Assembly: GCF_000213055.1 (NCBI RefSeq)
Contig: NZ_CM001165.1
Location: 6,999,445 to 7,063,444 of the forward strand
Reading direction: 5' to 3'
Source: Streptomyces sp. Tu6071
GTDB lineage: Bacteria > Actinomycetota > Actinomycetes > Streptomycetales > Streptomycetaceae
Length of the DNA stretch: 64,000 nucleotides
Shown here: in pieces, positions 26,169-35,259 of the stretch
How positions within the stretch are numbered: the stretch's first letter is position 1
How the letters are laid out: each line of letters begins with the position of its first letter
Program-made: the position numbers and the translations under genes
The notes under the pieces: generated by a model
The model's input: the letters and a program-made list of their open reading frames with translations, nothing else
The model's database searches: none
What the model was told of the DNA's origin: nothing

Positions 26169-26346
26169 ACCCGCCGCACCGCCTTCTGGCCGGATGCATC
26201 GCCCGCAATGACTGAAAACCTTTTACTTCGGATGCTTGGGGCACCCAGTGCCGGGTAAGCGGTCAGAAGACCGCCTGCGGCCAATGTCGGCTGAGCCCGT
26301 TTTCGGGGAGGCGAAGTCGGCGTGAAAAAAGTGGAAAGGGATCATT

Positions 26347-26637
26347 GTGCTGATTGCCCACCCTGTCGTGCTGCGCAAGCTGCTGGCCCGTTACGAAGCC
26401 CTGAGCGCCGTGCAGGACCCCGGCGCGGAGACCCTCCGCGACCTCGACGACGTCACGTACACGCTCTGCGTCTCCACCGGGACGCGCACGATCGACGCGG
26501 CCCTCGGTGTCGCCCGCGAGCGGCTTGCCCGAGCCGCCGCCGAGGAGCGCACGGCACCTGTGGCACTCCGTGCCAAGGAGTCGGCGCCCCGCCGGATCAG
26601 CGGCTCCGGCCCGACCCCCCTCGTCCCCGCCGGGTGA
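26347..26637 (+). CDS. DUF5133 domain protein
   Basis: This 96-aa protein has the Streptomyces DUF5133 pattern: an opening AHPVVLRKLLARYEALSA and the core DLDDVTYTLCVSTGTRTIDA, then a polar tail. The start is GTG 26347 with AAAGGGA upstream. Its role is unknown, although related small proteins are common beside regulators. A diverged second copy is at 40297-40581. Confidence 0.75.
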   Translation: MLIAHPVVLRKLLARYEALSAVQDPGAETLRDLDDVTYTLCVSTGTRTIDAALGVARERLARAAAEERTAPVALRAKESAPRRISGSGPTPLVPAG

Positions 26638-26723
26638 CACGTCTGCGATCCTCACGGCGTGAGCCCGTCGCAGCCGGTGGCGGGCCGATGCACAGCCCCT
26701 GAGATGGCAGAGAGTCCTTCATT

Positions 26724-27119
26724 GTGTCTTCCCCCACCCCGATCTATCAGCAGCTCGTCGAGGAGCAGGGTGACGTTCTGAACGACACCCGGCAGACCGC
26801 CGACGCGCTTCGCAGGAAGGCGGAGCAGACGCTCGGCCGGCCGGTCGCCCCGGCGCCCGAGCAGCAGCCGGGGCCCGCCGCCCCGCCCCCCGCCGCACCA
26901 CCCGCGCCGCCCGTCCGGGCGACGCACCCCCACGCGACGACCCCGCCGACGCAGCCGGGCGCCGTCGCACCGGGCCAGACCCCGAACAGCCGGACCGCCC
27001 CGCCAGCGGCCCCCGGGCCCCGCCCGCGCACGTTCGCCGACGCGCAGGCCGAGGAGCAGCCGCCCGCCGCGGCCCCGCGCCCCGCCGACGAGCGGCCGGA
27101 GCACGCGGCCGAGTCCTGA
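26724..27119 (+). CDS. hypothetical Pro/Ala-rich protein
   Basis: This 131-aa protein has about 45 ordered residues at the N-terminus (PIYQQLVEEQGDVLNDTRQT, then ADALRRKAEQTLG, likely helical), then a long disordered Pro/Ala-rich tail. GTG 26724 has only a weak, distant ribosome-binding site. The helical start and the hairpin downstream make a real gene likely. I do not recognise the family. Confidence 0.55.
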   Translation: MSSPTPIYQQLVEEQGDVLNDTRQTADALRRKAEQTLGRPVAPAPEQQPGPAAPPPAAPPAPPVRATHPHATTPPTQPGAVAPGQTPNSRTAPPAAPGPRPRTFADAQAEEQPPAAAPRPADERPEHAAES

Positions 27120-27176
27120 CCCCGCCCGTACGGGTGCCGACCGCGCCCGTACGGGTCCGGGGGTGACCCCGTACCA

Positions 27177-27272
27177 CCGGCACGCCCCGGCTCCGTCTGA
27201 CCGGTACGCCCCGGCTCCGCACGACCGGTACGCCCCGGCTCCGCACGACCGGCACGCCCCGGTCCCGCACGA
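27177..27272. repeat. 24-bp tandem repeat, four copies
   Basis: Four head-to-tail copies of a 24-bp unit starting CCGGTACGCCCCGGCTCCG fill 27177-27272. Copies 2 and 3 are identical; copies 1 and 4 differ by a few bases. The array is in the 366-bp spacer between the Pro-rich protein gene and the HATPase gene. There are no spacers, so it is not CRISPR. Confidence 0.85.
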
Positions 27273-27312
27273 CCGGACCCCTTCGGCCCGTACACCGGAC
27301 CGGGGGAGCGCC

Positions 27313-27356
27313 TACGGCCGGGGAGCGGCCCTCACCCGGGCCGCTCCCCGGCCGTA
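27313..27356 (+). terminator. perfect 19-bp stem hairpin followed by T-rich DNA
   Basis: TACGGCCGGGGAGCGGCCC (27313-27331) and GGGCCGCTCCCCGGCCGTA (27338-27356) form a perfect 19-bp stem with a 6-nt loop. T-rich stretches (ccctttt) follow. This is the strongest hairpin in the window. Confidence 0.85.
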
Positions 27357-27485
27357 CCCGTTCCGTCACCGTCCCTTTTCGCACCTCCCCTTTCACCACC
27401 CCCTTTTCAGCTCCCGTGCTCGGGGTACACCACTTCACGTACCGATGCGGAGTTCCCCAAGGGCTCCCAGTGACGGGGTGAGATC

Positions 27486-27911
27486 ATGCACCACCTGGAC
27501 CAGGCCGGACAGGCCCTCGCGCCGCCCGGCCCCACCGCCGAAGCAGGACACCACTCACGGCCCGAGCACGCCGCCGAGGCACGCGAGGCCGTGCGGGTCT
27601 TCCTCGACGGGCTGAGCCCCGCCGTCGCGGCCCGTACCGCGCAACACCTCCTGCTGCTCGTCTCGGAGCTGGTCAGCAACGCGCTGCGGCACGCGGGCGC
27701 GGTGAGCGGGCTGCGGCTGCGCGCGACACCGGGCGCCCTCACCGTCGAGGTGCGCGACCCGAGCCCCGAGCACCCCACTCCCCGGACCCCGCGCCTGGAC
27801 GGCACGACGGGCGGCTTCGGCTGGCCGATGATCCGCGAGATCGCCCAGTCCCTGACCGTGCGGACGGAGCCGGACGGAGGCAAGACGGTGACGGCGGTCC
27901 TGGCCCGCTGA
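27486..27911 (+). CDS. HATPase_c (anti-sigma/RsbW-like) protein
   Basis: This 141-aa stand-alone GHKL ATPase has the N-box ELVSNALRHAG, a short G1 (VEVRDPSPEHP) and GGFGWPMIREIAQ as G2. Proteins of this type in Streptomyces act as anti-sigma or serine kinases. It is the first gene of a four-gene signalling group; 105 bp separate it from the phosphatase. ATG 27486 follows ggggtgag. Confidence 0.82.
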   Translation: MHHLDQAGQALAPPGPTAEAGHHSRPEHAAEAREAVRVFLDGLSPAVAARTAQHLLLLVSELVSNALRHAGAVSGLRLRATPGALTVEVRDPSPEHPTPRTPRLDGTTGGFGWPMIREIAQSLTVRTEPDGGKTVTAVLAR

Positions 27912-28016
27912 GCATCGCGCCCCACGCCGCCTCGCCTTCCTGCACCGGGCAGTATGCTTCTGCTTGTCTCGCAGAGGTCCGCCACATGGACGCCTGCTCT
28001 TCAGTGGGGGTGTGAA

Positions 28017-29264
28017 GTGGCCGAACGGCCCACGGGGCTCGATTCCTCGCTGCCCAGACCGCGTGCCGCACACGCGGACCCCGGGTGGGAACTCGATGTC
28101 ACCCTGGTGCTGGTCGAGGACGACGCGGGTGACGCGCTGCTCGTCGAGGAATACCTCGCCGACAGCGCCCTCAACCTCGGTCTCACGTGGTGCAAGACCC
28201 TCGCCGAGGCGCAGACGGTCCTCGCCCGCACGGCGGGACCGCTGTGCGTCCTGCTCGACCTGCACCTCCCCGACGTGCACGGCCTCGACGCCGTCCGCCG
28301 GGTCCTGACGGCCGCCCCGGACGCCGCGATCATCGTCCTCACCGGTCTCGCCGAGAGCGAGATCGGGCTCGACGCCGTCGCCCTCGGCGCGCAGGACTAC
28401 CTCGTCAAGAACCGCGTCGACCCCGAGACCCTCGGCCGCGCCGTCCGCTACGCGGTCCAGCGCAAGGTCGTCGAGCGCGCCTCGGCGGCGCTCCAGGTGA
28501 GCAGGCTGCGCGCCGAGGAGAACGCCCGCCTCGAACTGGGCCTGCTCCCCACGCCGCTGCTGCGCACCGTGCCCGCCGACTTCTCCGTCGTCTCGCGCTA
28601 CGAGCCCGGCCGCGACCACGCGCTGCTCGGCGGCGACTTCTACGACGTCGTGCAGACCTCCGACGGCACCGTGCACGCGGTCGTCGGCGACGTCTCCGGG
28701 CACGGCGCGGCCGAGGCCGCGCTCGGGGTGTGCCTGCGCGTGGCCTGGCGCGCGGCGGTGCTCACCGGCTGCGTCGGCTCCGACCAGGCGCGGCTGCTCA
28801 ACGAGATCCTGTGCGCCGAGCGCGCGGGCGAGCACGTCTTCGCCACGTACGTGAGCCTGCGCTTCGACCCCGACCGCCGCACCCTGCACACCGTGCGCGC
28901 CGGACACCACGGCAGCATCATCCGCACGCCCGGCGGCATCGAGTGGTACGAGCCGGAGGGCGGCATGGCCCTCGGGCTGCTCGGCCCCGACATGCCCACC
29001 TCGGCCTGGCCCGAAGCCGTGCGCGCCGTCGAGCCCGACACCGCCGTCGTCTCCTTCACGGACGGCCTCTTCGAAGGCCGCACGGGACCGGGGACACGGC
29101 TCGGCGAGTCCGGGCTCCTCGACCTCGCCCGCCACCACAACGACCTGGCGGGTCCCGATTTCGTCCACACCCTCGTCGAGAAGGTCGCCGAACTCGCCGC
29201 ACCGGCGGGCGGCCTCTCCGACGACCTCGCCGTCCTGCACCTCGCCTGGGAGAAGAAGTCATGA
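28017..29264 (+). CDS. receiver-SpoIIE (PP2C) phosphatase
   Basis: This 415-aa protein fuses an N-terminal receiver (VEDDAGD acidic pocket, phospho-acceptor Asp81 in VLLDLHLPD) through a coiled linker ([18 protein letters not shown]) to a PP2C/SpoIIE phosphatase domain. Metal-binding motifs are intact: [25 protein letters not shown] and [11 protein letters not shown] 28017 has a ggggg tract upstream; the longer frame from 27954 is unlike the family. Its stop overlaps the next gene as ATGA. It probably dephosphorylates an anti-sigma antagonist under control of the downstream kinase. Confidence 0.88.
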   Translation: MAERPTGLDSSLPRPRAAHADPGWELDVTLVLVEDDAGDALLVEEYLADSALNLGLTWCKTLAEAQTVLARTAGPLCVLLDLHLPDVHGLDAVRRVLTAAPDAAIIVLTGLAESEIGLDAVALGAQDYLVKNRVDPETLGRAVRYAVQRKVVERASAALQVSRLRAEENARLELGLLPTPLLRTVPADFSVVSRYEPGRDHALLGGDFYDVVQTSDGTVHAVVGDVSGHGAAEAALGVCLRVAWRAAVLTGCVGSDQARLLNEILCAERAGEHVFATYVSLRFDPDRRTLHTVRAGHHGSIIRTPGGIEWYEPEGGMALGLLGPDMPTSAWPEAVRAVEPDTAVVSFTDGLFEGRTGPGTRLGESGLLDLARHHNDLAGPDFVHTLVEKVAELAAPAGGLSDDLAVLHLAWEKKS

Positions 29265-30916
29265 CACAGGGCCACAGCGCGCCCCCGCGCGCGGGCCGTA
29301 CCGGGCGCCTCTCGGTTCAGGGCTGGATGAACCTCGTCCTCGGCATCCTGGGCGTTCTGCTCGTACTCGCCGCCGTCCTCGTGGCGGCGCAGATATCCCG
29401 CACCAACGACCGCACCTCCGACCTCGTCGACCGCATCCAGCCGGCGCGCTCCGCGTCCTTCCGCCTCCAGAAGGCGCTGCTCGACCAGGAGACGGCGGTC
29501 CGCGGCTACGCCCTCACGGGGGACGAGTCCTTCCTCGCCCCGTACACCCAGGGCCGCAAGGACGAGAAGCGCTACGGCGACAGCGCCGCCGCTCTCCTCG
29601 CGGAGTACCCGAAGCCCGTCGCCGACCTGAAGGATCTGCGCGCGGCGGCGGCGCGGTGGCGCGCGGGCACCGCCGAACCGGTCATGGACCGCGTCCGCGA
29701 CGGCGCCCCGGTGCCCTCGGGCACCCTGGACTCCAGCAAGACCGAGTTCGACCACATCCGCGAGCTGTTCGACGTGCAGATCGCGCACCTCGACGAGGTC
29801 CGGGACAAGGCGAACGACGAGCTGGACGCGGCGAAGCGGCTGCGCGACGGCACCTTCCTCGGCATCCTCGTCGTCCTCTTCGCGGGCGGCGGCGTCCTCG
29901 CCGTCCTCCTGCGCCGCATCGTCGGGCGTCCGCTCACGAGCCTCGAACGCGACGCCCAGCTCGTGCGCGCGGGCGACTTCGAGCGGCCCATCGACATCGA
30001 CGGCCCCTCCGACGTCCGGGCCCTCGGCCTCGCGGTCGAGGACATGCGCCGCAAGATCGTCGCCGAGCTGTCCGAGTCCCGCTCCCGCGAGGCGCTCCTC
30101 GCCGAGCGCACCGCCGAACTCGACGCCCAGACCAACGAACTGCAGCGCTCCAACGCCGAGCTGGAGCAGTTCGCCTACGTCGCCTCGCACGACCTCCAGG
30201 AACCGCTGCGCAAGGTCGCCTCCTTCTGTCAGCTCCTGGAGAAGCGGTACGGGGACCAGCTCGACGGGCGCGGCAAGCAGTACATCGACTTCGCCGTCGA
30301 CGGCGCCAAGCGCATGCAGGTCCTCATCAACGACCTCCTCGCCTTCTCGCGCGTCGGGCGCATGGGGGGCGACCTCGTCGAGATGCCGCTCCGCGAGACG
30401 CTGGACCGCGCGCTCAGCGACCTGGAGGTGCCCATCGAGGAGGCGGGTGCCGACGTGGAGATCGAGGGCGAACTGCCCCGCGTGCTCGGCGACCGCACGA
30501 CGCTCACCATGCTGTGGCAGAACCTGCTCGGCAACGCCGTCAAGTTCCGCCACCCCGAGCGCACCCCGCGCGTCCGCGTCACGAGCGTCCGCGAGGGCGA
30601 CAGGTGGCACTTCTCGGTCACCGACAACGGCATCGGGGTCCCGGAGGAGTTCGGCGAGAAGGTCTTCGTCATCTTCCAGCGGCTCCACAGCCGCGAGGAG
30701 TACGGCGGGACCGGTATCGGGCTCGCGCTGTGCCGCAAGATCGTCGAGCACCACGGCGGGCAGATCGGGCTCGACCACTCCGTCACCGAAGGCGCCCGCG
30801 TACGCTTCACCCTCCCGGCCCTGCCCGACTCGCCCCCGGCGGGCGAGTCCCCGGCCGACATCCCCGCCCAGTCCCCGGAACCCCAGTCCTCCGCCCCGCT
30901 TGGAGCCGCGAAGTGA
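29261..30916 (+). CDS. membrane histidine kinase with CHASE3-like sensor
   Basis: This 551-aa kinase has TM1 at about residues 21-45, an extracytoplasmic CHASE3-like helical sensor ([20 protein letters not shown]), TM2 at about 200-222, a HAMP domain, a coiled linker and a HisKA domain with [15 protein letters not shown] (His310). The HATPase_c has [12 protein letters not shown] (N-box), DNGIGVP (G1) and [13 protein letters not shown] (G2). It overlaps the phosphatase gene by four bases at its start and the receiver gene by four bases at its end. A disordered Pro/Ser tail closes the protein. Confidence 0.9.
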   Translation: MTQGHSAPPRAGRTGRLSVQGWMNLVLGILGVLLVLAAVLVAAQISRTNDRTSDLVDRIQPARSASFRLQKALLDQETAVRGYALTGDESFLAPYTQGRKDEKRYGDSAAALLAEYPKPVADLKDLRAAAARWRAGTAEPVMDRVRDGAPVPSGTLDSSKTEFDHIRELFDVQIAHLDEVRDKANDELDAAKRLRDGTFLGILVVLFAGGGVLAVLLRRIVGRPLTSLERDAQLVRAGDFERPIDIDGPSDVRALGLAVEDMRRKIVAELSESRSREALLAERTAELDAQTNELQRSNAELEQFAYVASHDLQEPLRKVASFCQLLEKRYGDQLDGRGKQYIDFAVDGAKRMQVLINDLLAFSRVGRMGGDLVEMPLRETLDRALSDLEVPIEEAGADVEIEGELPRVLGDRTTLTMLWQNLLGNAVKFRHPERTPRVRVTSVREGDRWHFSVTDNGIGVPEEFGEKVFVIFQRLHSREEYGGTGIGLALCRKIVEHHGGQIGLDHSVTEGARVRFTLPALPDSPPAGESPADIPAQSPEPQSSAPLGAAK

Positions 30917-31362
30917 ACACACCAGTTGAGCCCATCGAGGTCCTGCTCGTCGAGGACGACCCGGGCGACGAGCTGATGACGCGCGAGGCGTTCGAGGACA
31001 ACAAGATCCGCAACACGCTGCACGTCGTGCGCGACGGGCAGGAGGCGCTCGACTTCCTCTACCGCCAGGGCGAGCACGCCGACGCCCCCCGCCCCGACCT
31101 GATCCTCCTCGACCTCAACCTGCCCAAGTACGACGGCCGGCAGGTCCTGGAGCGGATCAAGAGCGACGACAACCTCGCCCACATCCCGGTCGTGGTGCTC
31201 ACGACGTCCTCCGCCGAGGAGGACATCCTGCGCAGCTACCGCCTGCACGCCAACGCGTACGTCACCAAGCCGGTGGACCTCGACCAGTTCATCGCGGCGG
31301 TCCGGCAGATCGACGACTTCTTCGTGACGGTGGTCAGGCTTCCGCGCACGGCGGCCTCCTGA
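30913..31362 (+). CDS. Rcp1-type single-domain response regulator
   Basis: This 149-aa receiver without an output domain is of the type paired with phytochrome-like kinases: acidic DD at residues 15-16, Asp67 in [22 protein letters not shown] and [14 protein letters not shown] 30913 overlaps the kinase stop (GTGA) and has GGAG eight bases upstream. With the upstream kinase and receiver-phosphatase it forms a likely phosphorelay in which two receivers share one kinase. Confidence 0.88.
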   Translation: MNTPVEPIEVLLVEDDPGDELMTREAFEDNKIRNTLHVVRDGQEALDFLYRQGEHADAPRPDLILLDLNLPKYDGRQVLERIKSDDNLAHIPVVVLTTSSAEEDILRSYRLHANAYVTKPVDLDQFIAAVRQIDDFFVTVVRLPRTAAS

Positions 31363-31396
31363 ACGACGGTCTGACAGAGGCGCGGGCCGGGACCCG

Positions 31397-32221
31397 TCAC
31401 AGCGGGTTCGGTGCCCCCAGCGGGTTCGTGCAGAAGCCGCCGCCCACGTGGGCGGCCTCTTCGGGCGGGGGCTCGGGGGCCCCGCGCAGCAGGTCGGCGT
31501 ACGCCTCGGCGTTGTCCTTCGGCTCGTACCCGAGCGCCCGCGCCTCCGCGAGCGAGTAGACGCGGCGCGTGTTGTCCGAGACGCCCCACACGAGCCGGTA
31601 GCCCGGTGACGGGGCGCTCAGGCATGCCTCGAGGAGGCGGGCGCAGTCGTCGGGCGAGAGCCAGGTCACGAGGCCGCGCGGGCCGAGAGGCAGCGGCGTC
31701 TCGAAGCAGGAGCCGATGCGCAGCGCGAGCACGTCCATGCCGAACCGCGAGTGGTAGAGGCTGCCGAGTGCCTCGATCGCGGCCTTGCTCACGCCGTAGT
31801 ACGAGTCCGGGCGGGGCGTGGAGTCGGCGGGCAGCCCCCCGGGCCCCGCCTCGTCGACGCGGCGGAAGCCCACCGCGTGGTTGCTCGAAGCCAGCAGGAC
31901 CCGCGTGATGCCCGCCTGCCGCGCCGCGTCCAGGACGACCTGGGTCCCGTGGATGTTCGTCGCGAGCACCGCCTCCCAGGAGTTCTCGCGGCTCAGCCCG
32001 CCGAGATGGATGAGCGCGTCCACGTCCGCGCACGCCCGCGCCATGACCTCCGGGTCGGTCACCGACCCGGTCACGATCTCCACGTCCTCGCCCTCGGCGG
32101 CCGGCTCCTGCGGCGCGAGGTCGAGGAGCCGCAGCACCCGCCCCGGGCGGCGCAGCCGCCCCCGCATCAACTGCCCGACCCCGCCTGCGGCCCCGGTGAT
32201 CAACAGCCGCTGTGCTCCCAC
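31397..32221 (-). CDS. udh: probable uronate dehydrogenase
   Basis: This 274-aa NAD-dependent SDR resembles uronate dehydrogenase (EC 1.1.1.203), which oxidises glucuronate or galacturonate to the aldarate lactone. It has the cofactor motif TGAAGGVGQLMRGRL and the family blocks IHLGGLSRENSWEAVLATNI, LLASSNHAVGF (catalytic Ser), YYGVSKAAIE (Tyr/Lys), LRIGSCFETP, TWLSPDDCARLLEA and GYEPKDNAEAYAD. GTG 32221 has AAGGAG seven bases upstream. It follows the IclR gene by 68 bp on the same strand. The assignment rests on motif resemblance. Confidence 0.75.
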   Translation of the reverse strand: MGAQRLLITGAAGGVGQLMRGRLRRPGRVLRLLDLAPQEPAAEGEDVEIVTGSVTDPEVMARACADVDALIHLGGLSRENSWEAVLATNIHGTQVVLDAARQAGITRVLLASSNHAVGFRRVDEAGPGGLPADSTPRPDSYYGVSKAAIEALGSLYHSRFGMDVLALRIGSCFETPLPLGPRGLVTWLSPDDCARLLEACLSAPSPGYRLVWGVSDNTRRVYSLAEARALGYEPKDNAEAYADLLRGAPEPPPEEAAHVGGGFCTNPLGAPNPL

Positions 32222-32289
32222 GGATGTGCTCCTTCGTGATGGCCCCCGGGCGGGGGCGACGATGACTTCCCCGGCCCGGCGGGGGGCGC

Positions 32290-33165
32290 TCAGCGAATAC
32301 CCGCCCGCCGCAGCTCGCGCCCCAGCCGCGCGGTGACCTCGACGAGCAGCTCGCCGATCTCCCGTACCCCCGCTTCGTCGATCTGGTCCACCGGCAGCGA
32401 GCAGCTGATCGCGTCGCTCGCCGGAATGCGGTACGGGACGACGGCGGCCACGCAGCGGATGCCCGGCGTGCCCTCCTCGCGCTCGGTCGCGTACCCCAGC
32501 TCCCGCGCCCGCTCGCACGCGGCCCGCAGCCCCTCGCGGCTCACGACGGTGTGCGCGGTGAGCGCGGTGAGCGTGGTGGGGAGGAGCGCGTCGACCTCCG
32601 CGGGGGTCAGCTCGGCGAGCAACGCCTTGCCGAGCGCCGTCGCGTGCACGGGCAGCGACCGCCCCACACGCGAGATGAGGTGCGTGGAGCGCTTCGCCTC
32701 GCGGGTCTCCAGGTACACAACCTGGTCGCCGCTGCGCCGCGCGTAGTGCGCGGTGAAACCGGTGCGCTCCCTGATCTGCTCCAGGGCCTCGGTCGCGAAG
32801 GGCATCGCGGCATCGCGGTCGAGGTAGGCGGTCCCGCAGACGAGGGCGCGGATGCCGAGCCGGTAGCGGGCGGCGCCCGCGTCCTGCTCCAGCCAGCCGA
32901 CGTCGAGCAGGGTGCGGAGCAGTCCGTGGAGGCTGGAGCGCGGGAAGCCGGTGAGCGTGTGCAGTTCGGCGAGGGTGAGCCAGGTGTCGTGCGCGGCGAA
33001 GGTCTCCATGAGGTCCAGCGCGCGCCTGGCCGACTTCACGCCCGTCCCCCCGGCGGCGCGCTCCTCCTCGTCCGCGGCGCTTCCGTCCGCCGGTCGCGCC
33101 TTCGCGGACCGTGCCTGTGCCGTCTGTGCGGCCTCCTGTGTGCCCGGTGTCGCCACGCCCTTCAA
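32290..33165 (-). CDS. IclR-family transcriptional regulator
   Basis: This protein of about 291 aa has an N-terminal winged helix (SARRALDLMETFAAHDTWLT, LTGFPRSSLHGLLRTLLDVG) and the IclR effector domain (GFTAHYARRSGDQVVYLETR, VHATALGKALLAELTPAEVD, GIRCVAAVVPY). TTG 33165 is the ORF start; GTG 33156 with gaagg is an alternative. It lies between the symporter (divergent) and the dehydrogenase (downstream, same strand), so it likely controls both in response to the sugar acid. Confidence 0.85.
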   Translation of the reverse strand: MKGVATPGTQEAAQTAQARSAKARPADGSAADEEERAAGGTGVKSARRALDLMETFAAHDTWLTLAELHTLTGFPRSSLHGLLRTLLDVGWLEQDAGAARYRLGIRALVCGTAYLDRDAAMPFATEALEQIRERTGFTAHYARRSGDQVVYLETREAKRSTHLISRVGRSLPVHATALGKALLAELTPAEVDALLPTTLTALTAHTVVSREGLRAACERARELGYATEREEGTPGIRCVAAVVPYRIPASDAISCSLPVDQIDEAGVREIGELLVEVTARLGRELRRAGIR

Positions 33166-33276
33166 TTCCCCTCTGCCCGCCCGGAGTTGATCGTCCCGGA
33201 GCCATCCGCGCCCATGCGTTCCAGCCGTCCTTGTGCGCTCCGTTGACTTGTGACGGGGGCCATATTAGCTTCCGTC

Positions 33277-33333
33277 GCGTTCATGGAGATGGACAGGTTC
33301 CAGTACAGCATACGCGTTCATGTGTGTGAACGC
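33277..33333. promoter_or_regulatory. palindromic IclR operator candidate with extra half-site
   Basis: GCGTTCA (33314-33320) and TGAACGC (33327-33333) form a perfect 7-bp inverted repeat around TGTGTG. A direct copy of the left arm, GCGTTCATG, is at 33277-33285. All lie in the spacer between the divergent regulator and symporter genes. Confidence 0.65.
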
Positions 33334-33368
33334 CTCGCGGAATGACGGACGCTGAAAGGAAGTCATCG

Positions 33369-34886
33369 ATGCATGCGTTCGACTGGACGGTCATGTGCGC
33401 GTACTTCGGGCTCATGGTCCTGATCGGCTGGTGGTCGCACCGCAGGGTCGGCGACGTGAAGGACTTCTTCACCGCCGGGGGGCGGATGCCGTGGTGGCTC
33501 GCCGGGATCTCGCACCACATGTCCGGCTACAGCGCGGTGCTCTTCGTCGCCTACGCGGGGGTCGCCTACACGACCGGGATCACGGTCTACTTCTGGGGCT
33601 TCGCCTCCATCGGCGTCGGCGTCGGGATCGGGAGCTGGCTCTTCGCCGCGCGCTGGAACCGGCTGCGCTCGCGGTTCGGCGTCGCCTCGCCGCTCGAATA
33701 CCTGGCCCGCCGCTACAACGTCGCGACGCAGCAGGCCCTCGCCTGGAGCGGCAGCCTCCTCAAGGTCGCCGACATCGCGGCCAAGTGGTTCGCCGTCGCG
33801 ACCCTGCTCAACGTCTTCGCGGGGATCGACTACAACCTCGGCATCCTCATCACCGGCGTCATCACGCTCGTCTACTGCACGATCGGCGGCCTGTGGGCCG
33901 ACGCCCTCACCGAACTCGGGCAGTTCGTCATCCAGGGCGCCGCCGCGCTCGTCATGATCGTCGTCGTGCTCCACAAGCTCGGCGGGATCTCGGCGGTGTG
34001 GACGATGTGGGGCGACCTGCCGGACGGCCACCTGCACCCGGCGACCTCGCAGTACACGACGGTGTTCCTGCTCGTCTACGTCCTCGTCAAGACGCTGGAG
34101 TACAACGGCGGGATGTGGAACCTCGCCCAGCGCTACATGGCGGCGCCGAGCGCGAGCGAGGCCCGGCGCGGCGCCCGGCTCTCGGCGGCGCTCTACCTGT
34201 TCTGGCCGATCGTGCTCATGTTCCCGATGTTCGCGGCGCCGCTGCTCGTCCCCGGCCTCGACAACCCCAACAACTCCTACGCTGTCATGGCCACGACATT
34301 CCTGCCGCACGGTCTCATCGGGCTCGTCCTCGCCGGGATCTTCTCCCACACGATGGCGATGGTCTCCTCCGACGCCAACGCCATCTCGGCGGTCATCACC
34401 CGCGACATGATCCCCGTGCTCTCGGCGCGCGCCCGCCACTGGACGCAGCGGCAGGGCCTGAAGGCGGCGCGGGTCACGACGGTCGTCTTCGTGCTGCTGA
34501 CGATGGCCGTCGCGACGCAGGCCGAGAACCTCGGCGGCGTGCTCCAGATCGTCGTCAACTGGGTCGCCGCGCTCATGGGCCCGATATCCGTCCCGCTCCT
34601 GCTCGGGATGCTGCCGCGCTTCCGCACCTGCGGACCGCGCGCGGCGCTCGTCTCCTGGGCGAGCGGCCTGATCGCCTACGCGCTCGTCTACTACGTCTTC
34701 GACACCTCGCAGACGTGGCTCGTCGCGACCCCGGTCCTCGTCTCGCTGGCCCTCTACGCGGGACTCGGTTTCCTGCTCCCCGAGCCCTCCGAGGCGACGG
34801 AGGACGTCCTCGCGCGTCTCTCCGACGCCGGCGACGACCCGTCGGGGCCGCCGCACGCGAGCGAGGAGAGCCCGGTACGGGCCTGA
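33369..34886 (+). CDS. sodium:solute symporter (SSS family)
   Basis: This 505-aa SSS-family permease has about 13 TM segments. It begins DWTVMCAYFGLMVLIGWWSH, then DFFTAGGRMPWWLAGISHHM, with the conserved YNVATQQALAW and GLWADALTELGQFVIQGAAA segments, and LAGIFSHTMAMVSSDANAIS, matching the SSS Na+/substrate core. ATG 33369 has aaggaag upstream; the ORF extends nine codons further without a site. With the uronate dehydrogenase and IclR genes it most likely imports a sugar acid. The exact substrate is inference. Confidence 0.85.
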   Translation: MHAFDWTVMCAYFGLMVLIGWWSHRRVGDVKDFFTAGGRMPWWLAGISHHMSGYSAVLFVAYAGVAYTTGITVYFWGFASIGVGVGIGSWLFAARWNRLRSRFGVASPLEYLARRYNVATQQALAWSGSLLKVADIAAKWFAVATLLNVFAGIDYNLGILITGVITLVYCTIGGLWADALTELGQFVIQGAAALVMIVVVLHKLGGISAVWTMWGDLPDGHLHPATSQYTTVFLLVYVLVKTLEYNGGMWNLAQRYMAAPSASEARRGARLSAALYLFWPIVLMFPMFAAPLLVPGLDNPNNSYAVMATTFLPHGLIGLVLAGIFSHTMAMVSSDANAISAVITRDMIPVLSARARHWTQRQGLKAARVTTVVFVLLTMAVATQAENLGGVLQIVVNWVAALMGPISVPLLLGMLPRFRTCGPRAALVSWASGLIAYALVYYVFDTSQTWLVATPVLVSLALYAGLGFLLPEPSEATEDVLARLSDAGDDPSGPPHASEESPVRA

Positions 34887-34961
34887 GCGCGCTCCCGGCG
34901 GGCGGCGCCGCGTCCCGGTGCGCCGGTACGGGGCCGCCGCGACGTTCCTCCGGTACGGGGC

Positions 34962-35225
34962 TCAGTGGTGTCCCGCACCGGAGGAACGCAGCCGGGACCG
35001 GCGACCGCGGTGCAGCGCCGCGCGCTCGCGCTCGTCGAGTCCGCCCCACACCCCTGAGTTCTGCTTGCTCTCCAGCGCGTACTCCAGGCACTCCGCGCGC
35101 ACCGGGCAGCCGGCGCACACCCGTTTCGCCTCCTCGCGCTGCACGGCTCCCGGGCCCTCGGTGCTGACGGGGAAGAAGAGTTCGGGATCGGTGTCCGTGC
35201 AAGCGGCGCGGTGCATCCACTCCAT
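34962..35225 (-). CDS. WhiB-family iron-sulfur regulator
   Basis: This 87-aa Wbl protein carries the four cluster-binding cysteines (Cys9, Cys37, Cys40, Cys46 in CAGCPVRAEC), the GVWGG turn (residues 58-62) and a basic C-terminus (RGRRSRLRSS). It should bind a 4Fe-4S cluster and partner with the principal sigma factor. ATG 35225 follows a gaggag site. A 17-bp palindrome 18 bp upstream of the start may control it. I cannot assign it to a particular Wbl subclass. Confidence 0.92.
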   Translation of the reverse strand: MEWMHRAACTDTDPELFFPVSTEGPGAVQREEAKRVCAGCPVRAECLEYALESKQNSGVWGGLDERERAALHRGRRSRLRSSGAGHH

Positions 35226-35242
35226 GGGTGATCACTCCTCGT

Positions 35243-35259
35243 ATCGGAAACGTTCCGAT
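35243..35259 (-). promoter_or_regulatory. 17-bp palindrome upstream of whiB-like gene
   Basis: ATCGGAA-ACG-TTCCGAT is a perfect inverted repeat ending 18 bp before the whiB-like start. The core GGAAACGTTCC resembles LacI-family operators. It falls close to the ribosome-binding site and could block transcription or initiation. Confidence 0.6.

Noticed and set aside
27177..27272. Possible CRISPR array
   Set aside because: The 24-bp units are contiguous without spacers, and no cas genes are present.
27163..27615. 150-aa frame encoding DRYAPAPH repeats from the 24-bp array
   Set aside because: It runs over the perfect terminator hairpin and into the HATPase gene in another frame, with no ribosome-binding site.
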